5,265 nucleotides of DNA from Planctomycetota bacterium (GTDB lineage Bacteria > Planctomycetota > Phycisphaerae > Sedimentisphaerales > Anaerohalosphaeraceae): assembly GCA_021160785.1 (NCBI GenBank), contig JAGHBX010000077.1, positions 1 to 5,265 on the forward strand, written 5' to 3'. Shown in pieces: positions 1 to 5,265 of this stretch. How positions within the stretch are numbered: the stretch's first letter is position 1; each line of letters starts with the position of its first letter. Position numbers and translations under genes: made by a program. A model generated the notes under the pieces. That model did not search any database. It had not been told where the DNA came from and saw nothing but the letters and a program-made list of their open reading frames with translations.

Positions 1-77
1 GGGCCAGAGCCGACATGGATATTCTCCGTCGGGAGCGTATGCCTTCTACGGGCGCGAGTTCGGCGGAACATCTCTGC

Positions 78-957
78 CTATCGCATAGGGTGGACGCAAA
101 TAACTCCTGTCGTGCCCACACCCGTCCTGAGTTCATACTCTCTAAACACCGACCAGAGAAAGCCGATCAGTTCCCGGGCGATCGCCACGTTGGCTTTACA
201 CGACATCTTGCCGTGATTGATAAGATACCAGTACCGTCGTCGAAGCCGCCGGCCGGCGCGGTCGGCAATGTCAATGGCCGTAAGCGTATCGATGCCGTGG
301 AAGCACCGCAGAATGCCCACGATTTCCCTGTAGGGCGACTTCTGGGCAAGAGCCGCCACTTCCTTGTCGAGAGAAGCCAGACGCTGCATGCAGTGCTGCA
401 GTTCGGTAAAATAGATGTCGAACACGTCCCGCAGGCGCGACACGTCGAATTCCAGACTCCGCATCCAACAAAAATGCTTCTGCGTCCAGTGATCGCCATC
501 GGTAAAGACATAGCCGTGGCGGGTCAGGAATTTGACAACCTGATGCTGGATACGTTTGAGATTGATCCGGGCCGCATCCCGACAGCGGACCAGGTCCCTG
601 GCCGCCTCCTGTTCGCCGTTGGGGGCGTAGACCTCAGTGAGAAGACCGGCCTTGAACAGACCCAGAAGCTTCAGAGCATCGCGGTGATCCGTCTTGACCC
701 GATCCCCGGGCTTTGGTGGGCACAAGCGACGGGGCGATGACGCTGCACGAGCAGCCCAGCGCTTCGATGCGACGCTTCAGCGTGAAGCCGCACACGCCGG
801 CTTTGTAGCAAAAACGGGCCTCGCCGGGCGATTGTTTGCCGACGCGCTTAACGAGTTTGCAGATCTCGGCGGGCGTGTTGCGGATGGTAAACCTCGCAAT
901 CTCCTCGTGCCCGGGATAATTTACTGCGACTGTGTGTTCTTTTTTGTGTGTGTCCAT
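78..957 (-). pseudogene. IS110-family transposase, frameshifted and internally deleted
   Basis: IS110 transposases are DNA recombinases with an N-terminal RuvC-like DEDD domain and a C-terminal domain with a catalytic serine. Reading leftward from the ATG at 957, the first frame has the family opening MDTHKKEHTVAV, the block YKAGVCGF and then VIAPSLVPTK. A one-base insertion near 711-716 shifts the frame. The next frame continues with PGDRVKTDHRDALKL, the DxxD part of the active site, then a coiled-coil-like stretch up to GIDTLTAID. That runs straight into RRYWYLINHGK and VAIARELIGF, which normally sit near the C-terminus. About 100 residues carrying the SGG and GxTKxGN serine-domain motifs are missing. 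The second acidic residue, normally Glu in YEAG, is Lys (codon 802-804). The YVG block usual before MD is present upstream of the ATG without a canonical start codon, so the original start may also be lost. Stop is TAG at 78-80. Family assignment is firm and loss of function very likely. Confidence 0.88.
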
Positions 958-982
958 GCCAACATAGGTTATACTTGTGTTT

Positions 983-1118
983 ACGACCGGCTCCTTTCAT
1001 TGTATGCGGCTCTGTCGCCGCAAGGTGATAACCCGCGACTACCGGCGGCTACGCACCGCCTTGTCGCATGCACCTGTTTATCAGATCATGACGACCTTTG
1101 CAATCAGGCGCCGGTCGT
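983..1118 (-). ncRNA. Candidate IS110 bridge RNA (fossil)
   Basis: This segment has no credible gene and lies immediately upstream of the IS110 transposase, where IS110-group elements are known to encode the bridge RNA that pairs with target and donor DNA. It is rich in inverted repeats. A 9-bp pair closes it (983-991 with 1110-1118). A 5-bp GC stem with a 7-base loop lies at 1044-1060. A stem at 1014-1018/1035-1039 encloses an inner stem, 1023-1026/1031-1034, with a 4-base loop. A competing 6-bp stem lies at 1005-1010/1017-1022. The arm 1113-1118 can instead pair with 1091-1096, giving a 5' hairpin on the minus-strand transcript. The position and several stem-loops fit a bridge RNA, but I cannot identify the target- and donor-binding loops. 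It could instead be an ordinary structured leader. With the transposase dead, any RNA would act only in trans. Confidence 0.35.
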
Positions 1119-1142
1119 TCCATATTTTCTACACCTTATAAA
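1098..1142 (+). promoter_or_regulatory. Possible weak sigma-70-like promoter for the sulfatase
   Basis: The leader between the IS remnant and the sulfatase is AT-rich around 1119-1142. TATAAA at 1137-1142 resembles a -10 box but has no good -35 at the right distance. TTGCAA at 1098-1103 resembles a -35 box and has CATATT at 1121-1126 seventeen bases later. Neither pair is convincing. If either is used, part of the promoter lies in the IS remnant. Between 1143 and the ribosome binding site I see no operator-like repeat. Confidence 0.2.
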
Positions 1143-1213
1143 CGTGGCAGGTTCGGCTGTTCTTTGTGGCGCACGACCGAAGGCGCAGCGGCGAAATAGA
1201 ATCGGGACAGAGA

Positions 1214-1220
1214 AAAGGAG
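1214..1220 (+). promoter_or_regulatory. Ribosome binding site fixing the TTG start of the sulfatase
   Basis: AAAGGAG is followed by a 6-base spacer and then TTG at 1227. The Tat motif begins only six residues after that codon. There is no ATG before the Tat motif, so this site decides the start. Confidence 0.8.
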
Positions 1221-1226
1221 ATTACT

Positions 1227-2804
1227 TTGAGTAAAGGCGATCTTAATCGGCGCGGCTTTTTGAAGATGATGGGTCTGTGCTCTGCATCGGTGCTTATGGG
1301 TGGATGTGCAGAGGCGGCTTTGAAAAAGACGTCGAAGAGGCGACTTCCTAATATAGTATTCATCCTGGCCGACGATCTCGGTTATGGCGATGTCAGATGT
1401 TACAATCCCGAGTCGAAGGTCGCCACGCCCAACATCGACAGGCTGGCCGGCGAAGGAATAACTTTCACCGACGCACACAGCCCTTCGACTGTCTGCACGC
1501 CGACTCGCTACAGCCTGCTCACCGGGCGCATGGCCTTTCGTACGGGCAAGGGCGGCGTCTTCACCGGAGCCGGCGGGCCATGTATGATCGAGAAGGGACG
1601 TCTCACCCTGCCGCAGATGTTGCGCGATAAGGGCTACGCCACGGCGTGCTTCGGCAAGTGGCATGTCGGGCTGACTTTCTTCGACAAGGAAGGCAAGCCG
1701 ATCAATAAGAGCGGTCTCGATGCCGTCAAACGAATCGATTACTCGCGTGCCATTCCGGACGCTCCGATACATCGCGGATTCGATCGGTTCTTCGGCACGG
1801 CGTGCTGTCCGACGACCGACTGGCTCTATGCCTGGATCGACGGCGACCGGATCCCCGTTCCTCCCACCGGCATCGTGGATCGCAGCGAGCTGCCCAAACA
1901 CCCCTATTCGCGGGACAATCGCCCGGGGATGATCGCGCCTGATTTCGACCTGGAAGAAGTTGACCTTGTCTTTTTGGACAAGAGCAAGAAGTTTCTTGCC
2001 GAGCATGTCAGGTCCAATCCCGACCAGCCGTTCTTTCTTTTCCACTCGACCCAGGCCGTCCACCTGCCGTCGTTTGCCGCCGATCGGTTCAAGGGCAAGA
2101 CCAAGGCCGGCCCGCACGGCGATTTCATCGCCGAACTCGACTACGTCGTCGGTGAATTACTGAAAACCCTGGAGCGTCTCGGAGTTGCCAACGACACATT
2201 AGTGATGTTCTCAAGCGACAACGGTCCGGAGGTGACGAGTGTTATCAACATGCGCGCCGACTACGACCACGACGGCGCTCGTCCGTGGCGGGGTATGAAG
2301 CGCGATCAATGGGAGGGTGGCCATCGCGTACCTCTTATCGCACGCTGGCCAGGAAAGATCAAACCCGGCACGGACACCGATCAAATGACGTCGCTTACCG
2401 ACATAATGGCGACCTGCGCCGCGGTCGTCGGCGCTAAACTGCCGAATGAGACCGCCGAGGACAGTTACAACATGCTGGGCGTGCTGTTGGGCAAACAGAG
2501 CGATAAACCCATTCGCAAATACCTCATCCAGCAGACCATGAGTCTCCGCCTGTCGATTCGACGCGGTCAGTGGAAGTATCTCGATCACAAGGGATCGGGC
2601 GGCAACAGGTACGACCGTGGGGTTCTGAAGCGTTACGCCCTGGTCGACACCGCACCGGATGCGCCGGGTCAGTTGTACAATCTGCAAACGGACCCCGGCG
2701 AAACAACGAACCTGTATTTTGAGCACCCTAAAATCGTTGCAGAGTTGAAACAGCAATTAGATAAATACAAAGAAGCCGGCCGAAGCGCACCGCTTCGGCA
2801 GTGA
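1227..2804 (+). CDS. Tat-exported C-type sulfatase (arylsulfatase A-like, family S1)
   Basis: The protein hydrolyses sulfate esters, most likely on a sulfated glycan or aryl-type substrate; the exact substrate cannot be told. It has 525 residues from a TTG start, normal for bacterial arylsulfatases. Residues 7-13 (NRRGFLK) form a twin-arginine signal, followed by a hydrophobic stretch ending in MGGC. Cys27 could be lipidated, giving a Tat lipoprotein, although Met at -3 is not ideal. The metal-binding pair D49-D50 lies in ILADDLGYGD. C90-T-P-T-R94 followed by YSLLTGR is the sulfatase signature, and Cys90 is the residue converted to formylglycine. K144 and H146 (GKWHVG), H279 (AVHLP), D331-N332 (SSDNGPE) and K358 before EGGHRVP match the remaining conserved active-site positions. 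The C-terminus (LYNLQTDPGETTNL) is the usual sulfatase tail. No formylglycine-generating enzyme or anaerobic sulfatase-maturating enzyme is encoded in the window. The gene stands alone, with the IS110 remnant upstream and recO converging downstream after 21 bases. Confidence 0.95.
   Translation: MSKGDLNRRGFLKMMGLCSASVLMGGCAEAALKKTSKRRLPNIVFILADDLGYGDVRCYNPESKVATPNIDRLAGEGITFTDAHSPSTVCTPTRYSLLTGRMAFRTGKGGVFTGAGGPCMIEKGRLTLPQMLRDKGYATACFGKWHVGLTFFDKEGKPINKSGLDAVKRIDYSRAIPDAPIHRGFDRFFGTACCPTTDWLYAWIDGDRIPVPPTGIVDRSELPKHPYSRDNRPGMIAPDFDLEEVDLVFLDKSKKFLAEHVRSNPDQPFFLFHSTQAVHLPSFAADRFKGKTKAGPHGDFIAELDYVVGELLKTLERLGVANDTLVMFSSDNGPEVTSVINMRADYDHDGARPWRGMKRDQWEGGHRVPLIARWPGKIKPGTDTDQMTSLTDIMATCAAVVGAKLPNETAEDSYNMLGVLLGKQSDKPIRKYLIQQTMSLRLSIRRGQWKYLDHKGSGGNRYDRGVLKRYALVDTAPDAPGQLYNLQTDPGETTNLYFEHPKIVAELKQQLDKYKEAGRSAPLRQ
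2779..2799. terminator. Stem-loop between convergent sulfatase and recO
   Basis: A perfect 9-bp GC-rich stem (2779-2787 with 2791-2799) has a 3-base loop. It lies in the last codons of the sulfatase and ends just before its TGA. On the plus strand no T-run follows. On the minus strand, downstream of recO, it is followed by CGGC and a T-rich stretch (CTTCTTTGTATTT, 2763-2775). It therefore works better as the terminator of the ybeY-CNNM-recO transcript than of the sulfatase. The role is inferred from position and structure. Confidence 0.45.
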
Positions 2805-2825
2805 GCGACTTGTCGGGGAGACAAA

Positions 2826-3566
2826 CTATTTGCCCTTGAGGAAGTGCTTTGCCATTCTGGGCGGGCGGTGCATTAGGGCTGTGAAGTGATAGACCAGGAC
2901 CTTTTCGATTTCGTTCATTGTTGGCTGCGAAGCGTCTTTGATGAGCTTTAGTTCATTCAGACAGCGGGCGACGTTTTTGGTGAGTCGGATCTTGTCGACG
3001 AATGTCTGTTCGCAGTCGCAACAGATCAGGCCGTTGGCGGTGGAACTGAAGTATGCTTCGGGCCAGTTGGCATCGAATGCGGTGTTGCAGTTTGCGCATC
3101 GGGCCAGTACGGGCCTTGTTCCGATGTCGTTTAGCAGGGTGAGTTGAAACAGCACCAGGAGGCCCAGGGCGCCGAAGTCGTCGGCGCTTTGCTGGACATC
3201 GCAGAGAAACCGATGGAACGAGTCGAAAAGCTCGCTGTGGGCATCGTCCTGCTGCATGAAAGCGTCAAGCAGTTCGGCTGCGAAGAGGGCGCAATTGAGT
3301 GCGGAGAGCTTTGTTCGCAAGGGTCTGAAGACGGGTCTTTGCTCAAACTCGGTCAGCGTGGCGAGCTTGCCGGTGCGACTGGGGGCATAAACGATATCGC
3401 CGAACGAGAAGACTTCGATGGCTCCTTCGAAGGGGGACCTTGGTCTCTTGGCGCCTTTGGCGATAGCGGCGATCTTGCCGGAATCTTTGGTGAAAAGCGT
3501 TACCACCTGGGAAGTCTCCGAATAGTCAACGGTACGCAAACAGATCGCCTGGTCTCTGGTCAACAT
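2826..3566 (-). CDS. recO: DNA repair protein RecO
   Basis: RecO is a recombination mediator. It helps displace SSB and load RecA with RecR in the RecFOR gap-repair pathway, and anneals single strands in the cytoplasm. At 246 residues it has normal length. The N-terminal OB-fold is seen in residues 1-80, with AICLRTVDYSETSQVVTLFT followed by GKIAAIAKGAKRPRS, the family's characteristic opening. The middle is helical. The C-terminal zinc-finger cysteines are C157-x2-C160 and C182-x2-C185, so the metal site looks intact. The ATG start is 4 bases after the stop of the upstream CNNM-domain gene, which suggests co-transcription and translational coupling; the purine run GGGAAAG upstream lies inside that gene's end. 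It converges on the sulfatase. Confidence 0.95.
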   Translation of the reverse strand: MLTRDQAICLRTVDYSETSQVVTLFTKDSGKIAAIAKGAKRPRSPFEGAIEVFSFGDIVYAPSRTGKLATLTEFEQRPVFRPLRTKLSALNCALFAAELLDAFMQQDDAHSELFDSFHRFLCDVQQSADDFGALGLLVLFQLTLLNDIGTRPVLARCANCNTAFDANWPEAYFSSTANGLICCDCEQTFVDKIRLTKNVARCLNELKLIKDASQPTMNEIEKVLVYHFTALMHRPPRMAKHFLKGK

Positions 3567-3570
3567 GGCA

Positions 3571-4842
3571 TTAGTCTGCTTTCCCGGTTGCCGGAGGCTT
3601 GCTGATTCTCAGCCGCTTTATTCTCCTGGCCTCTGCGGCCTTTACGTTGAAACTGATATTATCATATTCGAAACTCTCGCCCGTCTTGGGGATATAGCCT
3701 AAATACGAGAAGACGAACCCGCCGACTGTGTCGTAGTCTTCGTCCTCGGGCAACTCAAGGCCGAACTGGTCGTTGAGATCGTCGATGTACATGCGGGCGT
3801 CGATTTCAACGGTGCTCTCGTCGATCCTGTCCATCTCTTCGGGCGGGGTCTGCTCGTATTCGTCTACGATCTCGCCGACGAGTTCTTCGAGTATGTCCTC
3901 GATGGTTACAATGCCGGCGGTTCCACCGTATTCGTCGAGTACAACTGCGATGTGCAGCTTTTGGTTCTGGAACTCATGGAGCAGGACTCGCAGGGGTTTG
4001 GTTTCGGGAACGAAGTATGCCTTTCTGATCTTGTCGCGGAGTTTGAATTTTTCTTCGTCCTTGCCGATCTCGGAAAGAAGGTCTTTGGCGTAAATGAGGC
4101 CGATGATGTTATCGATATTCTTTTCGTAGACGGGTATGCGGGAATGGCCCGCCTGGGAAATGGTTTTCAAAACGGTGGGCAGGTCGGTGTCGACCTCCAG
4201 CGCAATGACGTCTGTCCGGGGCGTCATGATCTCTTCGGCGGAAGTGTCGCTCAGTTCGAGGACGTTTTCGATCATCTCAAGCTCCTCCTTGTCGACGACG
4301 CCCTCCATCCTGCCCTGTTCTACGATACCGAGAAGCTCTTCCTGTTTCTCTTCCTGTTCCTGATCGGGTGTCGTTTCGCTCACACCGGCCAGCCGCCGGA
4401 CAAATGCGTCGTGCAGGTCCATCAGATACAGCAAAGGCATCGCCAGCCGGGCGGATATTTCAAGTCCAAGCCGAGTCCGCGCAAGAACGCTTTCGCCTGC
4501 GTACTTCGCCCATGAATACGGGACGGCAAAACTGAATACTACAAACAGAAAAACAGCAATGAAGAAGATCGGGATAATACCGAATTTCTGAGCGGTCAGC
4601 AGATTAACCAGGACAACCAGGATGGCGATATTGGCGATGAGCCGGAGAAGCAAGCAGGCGACGATGAATTTCTCGGTTTTTTCGACAAAGGCGTTAAGAC
4701 GGCTCTCCTTATTGGCCTCCTTAAAGGCCTCCTGCAGTTTCACGAAAGAAAAAGTGCGAAGTGCAAAGCTGTTCAGAGAGTAGAATAACGACACTCCGGC
4801 CAGAAGAACAATCCCCAACACCGACCATCCAACATCATCCAC
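3571..4842 (-). CDS. CNNM/CBS/CorC-domain membrane protein (hemolysin C-like family)
   Basis: This is an integral membrane protein of the CNNM (DUF21) family. Members are linked to Mg2+ or Co2+ transport or its regulation and are often annotated as hemolysins. From the GTG start it has 423 residues. Hydrophobic segments lie at about 4-24, 59-83 and 86-110, with a fourth weaker one near 130-141, followed by an acidic linker (161-168). The CBS pair spans about 204-325: EEIMTPRTDV starts CBS1, and VVLDEYGGTAGIVTIEDILEELVGEI ends CBS2 and is diagnostic. The CorC_HlyC domain is at about 340-415 (DTVGGFVFSYLGYIPKTGE). A longer reading from TTG at 4863 is open, but that codon lies upstream of the AAAGGA ribosome binding site, so GTG at 4842 is preferred. 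It sits between ybeY (21-base gap) and recO (4-base gap). Genes of this family commonly neighbour ybeY. The ion and direction of transport cannot be read from sequence. Confidence 0.92.
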   Translation of the reverse strand: MDDVGWSVLGIVLLAGVSLFYSLNSFALRTFSFVKLQEAFKEANKESRLNAFVEKTEKFIVACLLLRLIANIAILVVLVNLLTAQKFGIIPIFFIAVFLFVVFSFAVPYSWAKYAGESVLARTRLGLEISARLAMPLLYLMDLHDAFVRRLAGVSETTPDQEQEEKQEELLGIVEQGRMEGVVDKEELEMIENVLELSDTSAEEIMTPRTDVIALEVDTDLPTVLKTISQAGHSRIPVYEKNIDNIIGLIYAKDLLSEIGKDEEKFKLRDKIRKAYFVPETKPLRVLLHEFQNQKLHIAVVLDEYGGTAGIVTIEDILEELVGEIVDEYEQTPPEEMDRIDESTVEIDARMYIDDLNDQFGLELPEDEDYDTVGGFVFSYLGYIPKTGESFEYDNISFNVKAAEARRIKRLRISKPPATGKAD

Positions 4843-4851
4843 TTGATTGTT

Positions 4852-4857
4852 TCCTTT
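4852..4857 (-). promoter_or_regulatory. Ribosome binding site deciding the CNNM gene start
   Basis: On the minus strand AAAGGA is followed by a 9-base spacer and GTG at 4842. The site lies just after the ybeY stop (4864-4866). It falls inside the longer TTG-initiated reading, which argues against that start. Confidence 0.65.
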
Positions 4858-4863
4858 TAACAA

Positions 4864-5265
4864 TTAACTCTGTTTATCGAACACTTTTCCGAAACCGGCC
4901 TCTTGCAGTATCTCGTCTTCGGTGCGGTGCATTTCGGCGCTTTCTTCGGCCGCAGCGTCATCGAACCCGAGATTATGCAGCAAACCGTGCGTAATGTAAA
5001 GAGCCAGTTCCGCCTGGAGCGTATGCTTTTGGGCTTTACTCTGCCGGGCCGCCTCGTCGGCGTTGACCACCAACTCGAAGCAGCGTGCCGTGTCGGCGGC
5101 GTCCGACAAATCGAAGCTGATTACGTCGGTTTTCTGCAACTTGTTCAGAAAATCCTTGTTGACTTTTCTTATTGTGTCGTCGCCAACGACAGCGATACCG
5201 ACCCGGGCGTTTTTCAAGCCGAATCGACGACAGACGGACCGAGCCAGGGCCTTTAGCCTCTCGAC
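4864..5265 (-). CDS. ybeY: Endoribonuclease YbeY, 5' end outside the window
   Basis: YbeY is a metal-dependent endoribonuclease-like protein for 16S rRNA 3'-end maturation and 70S ribosome quality control in the cytoplasm. The visible 133 residues have VGDDTIRKVNKDF and KTDVISFDLSD, matching the family's LN...TDVLSFP region, then the metal motif HGLLHNLGFDD (visible residues 93-103) and a typical acidic C-terminal helix. A TTG at 5217 could pose as a start. However, the same frame stays open to the window edge and encodes LKALARSVCRRFGLKNARV, the expected family N-terminal region, so the gene is partial and its start lies beyond 5265. The third metal position, His in E. coli (H-x3-H-x5-H), is Asp here (codon 4957-4959). 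Asp could still bind metal. It is the first visible gene of the ybeY-CNNM-recO block. PhoH, a frequent upstream neighbour, may lie just outside. Confidence 0.92.
   Translation of the reverse strand, partial: VERLKALARSVCRRFGLKNARVGIAVVGDDTIRKVNKDFLNKLQKTDVISFDLSDAADTARCFELVVNADEAARQSKAQKHTLQAELALYITHGLLHNLGFDDAAAEESAEMHRTEDEILQEAGFGKVFDKQS

Larger units (their letters stand above)
78..1118 (-). mobile_element. IS110-family insertion sequence remnant
   Basis: The remnant consists of a broken IS110 transposase (78-957) and the structured noncoding segment upstream of it (983-1118). IS110 elements are known to lack the usual terminal inverted repeats and to make no standard target duplication, so exact ends cannot be read from one copy. 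The right limit is set here at the outer arm of an inverted repeat (983-991 with 1110-1118), which is inference. The left limit is the transposase stop. The element may continue through 1-77 and past the window edge, and nothing else recognisable lies in 1-77. The element cannot move by itself because its transposase is dead. Confidence 0.65.

Noticed and set aside
1..77. Continuation of the transposase frame past its TAG stop to the window edge
   Set aside because: The frame is open, but the residues match nothing I recognise in the family, and 25 codons are too few to call readthrough or another lesion.
15..740. Open reading frame of 241 codons on the plus strand
   Set aside because: It runs antisense to the transposase remnant, whose minus-strand frames match IS110 proteins. 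The plus-strand protein resembles nothing and is a shadow.
983..1178. ACGACC occurring three times (983, 1091, 1173) as a possible direct repeat or IS end
   Set aside because: The hexamer is short and recurs by chance in this composition (also near 1813). Spacing is irregular, so it is not reported as a repeat, although two copies take part in the proposed pairings.
694..1230. Plus-strand open frame of 178 codons running into the sulfatase leader
   Set aside because: It crosses the transposase remnant and the structured noncoding segment, has no recognisable domain and no matching ribosome binding site.
1104..2117. Open reading frame of 337 codons on the minus strand
   Set aside because: It is antisense to the sulfatase, whose plus frame has all conserved catalytic motifs. 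It is a shadow of codon bias.
4843..4863. Longer start for the CNNM-domain protein at TTG 4863
   Set aside because: The extra codons contain the AAAGGA ribosome binding site for GTG at 4842, and no good site lies upstream of the TTG.
5215..5217. TTG as the start of ybeY
   Set aside because: The frame upstream remains open and encodes the expected family N-terminal region, so the gene is truncated by the window edge.
1..5265. CRISPR array, tRNA or rRNA genes, or a defence or phage module
   Set aside because: I saw no regularly spaced repeats, cloverleaf or rRNA signature, and every substantial coding region is assigned.

Overview
This 5.3 kb window looks like a chromosomal segment of an environmental bacterium. 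Planctomycetota, perhaps the Phycisphaerae or Sedimentisphaerales side, is the best guess. That rests on the sulfatase type (Tat-exported, C-type, arylsulfatase A-like), the TTG and GTG starts, and the wording of the housekeeping proteins. No rRNA or other marker fixes the taxon, so this is inference.

Layout. (1) Positions 1 to about 1118 hold a dead IS110-family insertion sequence on the minus strand. Its transposase carries a frameshift, an internal deletion that removed the catalytic-serine domain, and a Glu-to-Lys change in the DEDD active site. The noncoding stretch just upstream of the transposase (983-1118) has nested inverted repeats. It sits where IS110-group elements encode their bridge RNA, so it may be a bridge-RNA fossil. 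(2) Positions 1119-1226 are the short leader of the next gene. (3) 1227-2804 (+) is an intact sulfatase with a Tat signal, a possible lipobox cysteine and the formylglycine motif CTPTR. (4) A strong stem-loop overlaps the sulfatase stop codon and lies between two convergent genes. (5) 2826-5265 (-) is a tight three-gene block read right to left: ybeY (start outside the window), a CNNM/CBS/CorC-domain membrane protein, and recO. The gaps are 21 and 4 bases.

How the genes relate. The minus-strand block is housekeeping: rRNA maturation and quality control (YbeY), a putative metal-ion transport or sensing membrane protein, and recombinational repair (RecO). The close spacing suggests one transcript, and the stem-loop at 2779-2799 is a plausible end for it. 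The sulfatase is an independent accessory gene, probably for scavenging sulfated polysaccharide. Its activity would need a formylglycine-generating enzyme encoded elsewhere. The IS remnant ends just before the sulfatase leader.

I did not find a clearly new biological system. The most interesting object is the structured noncoding segment attached to the decayed IS110 element.
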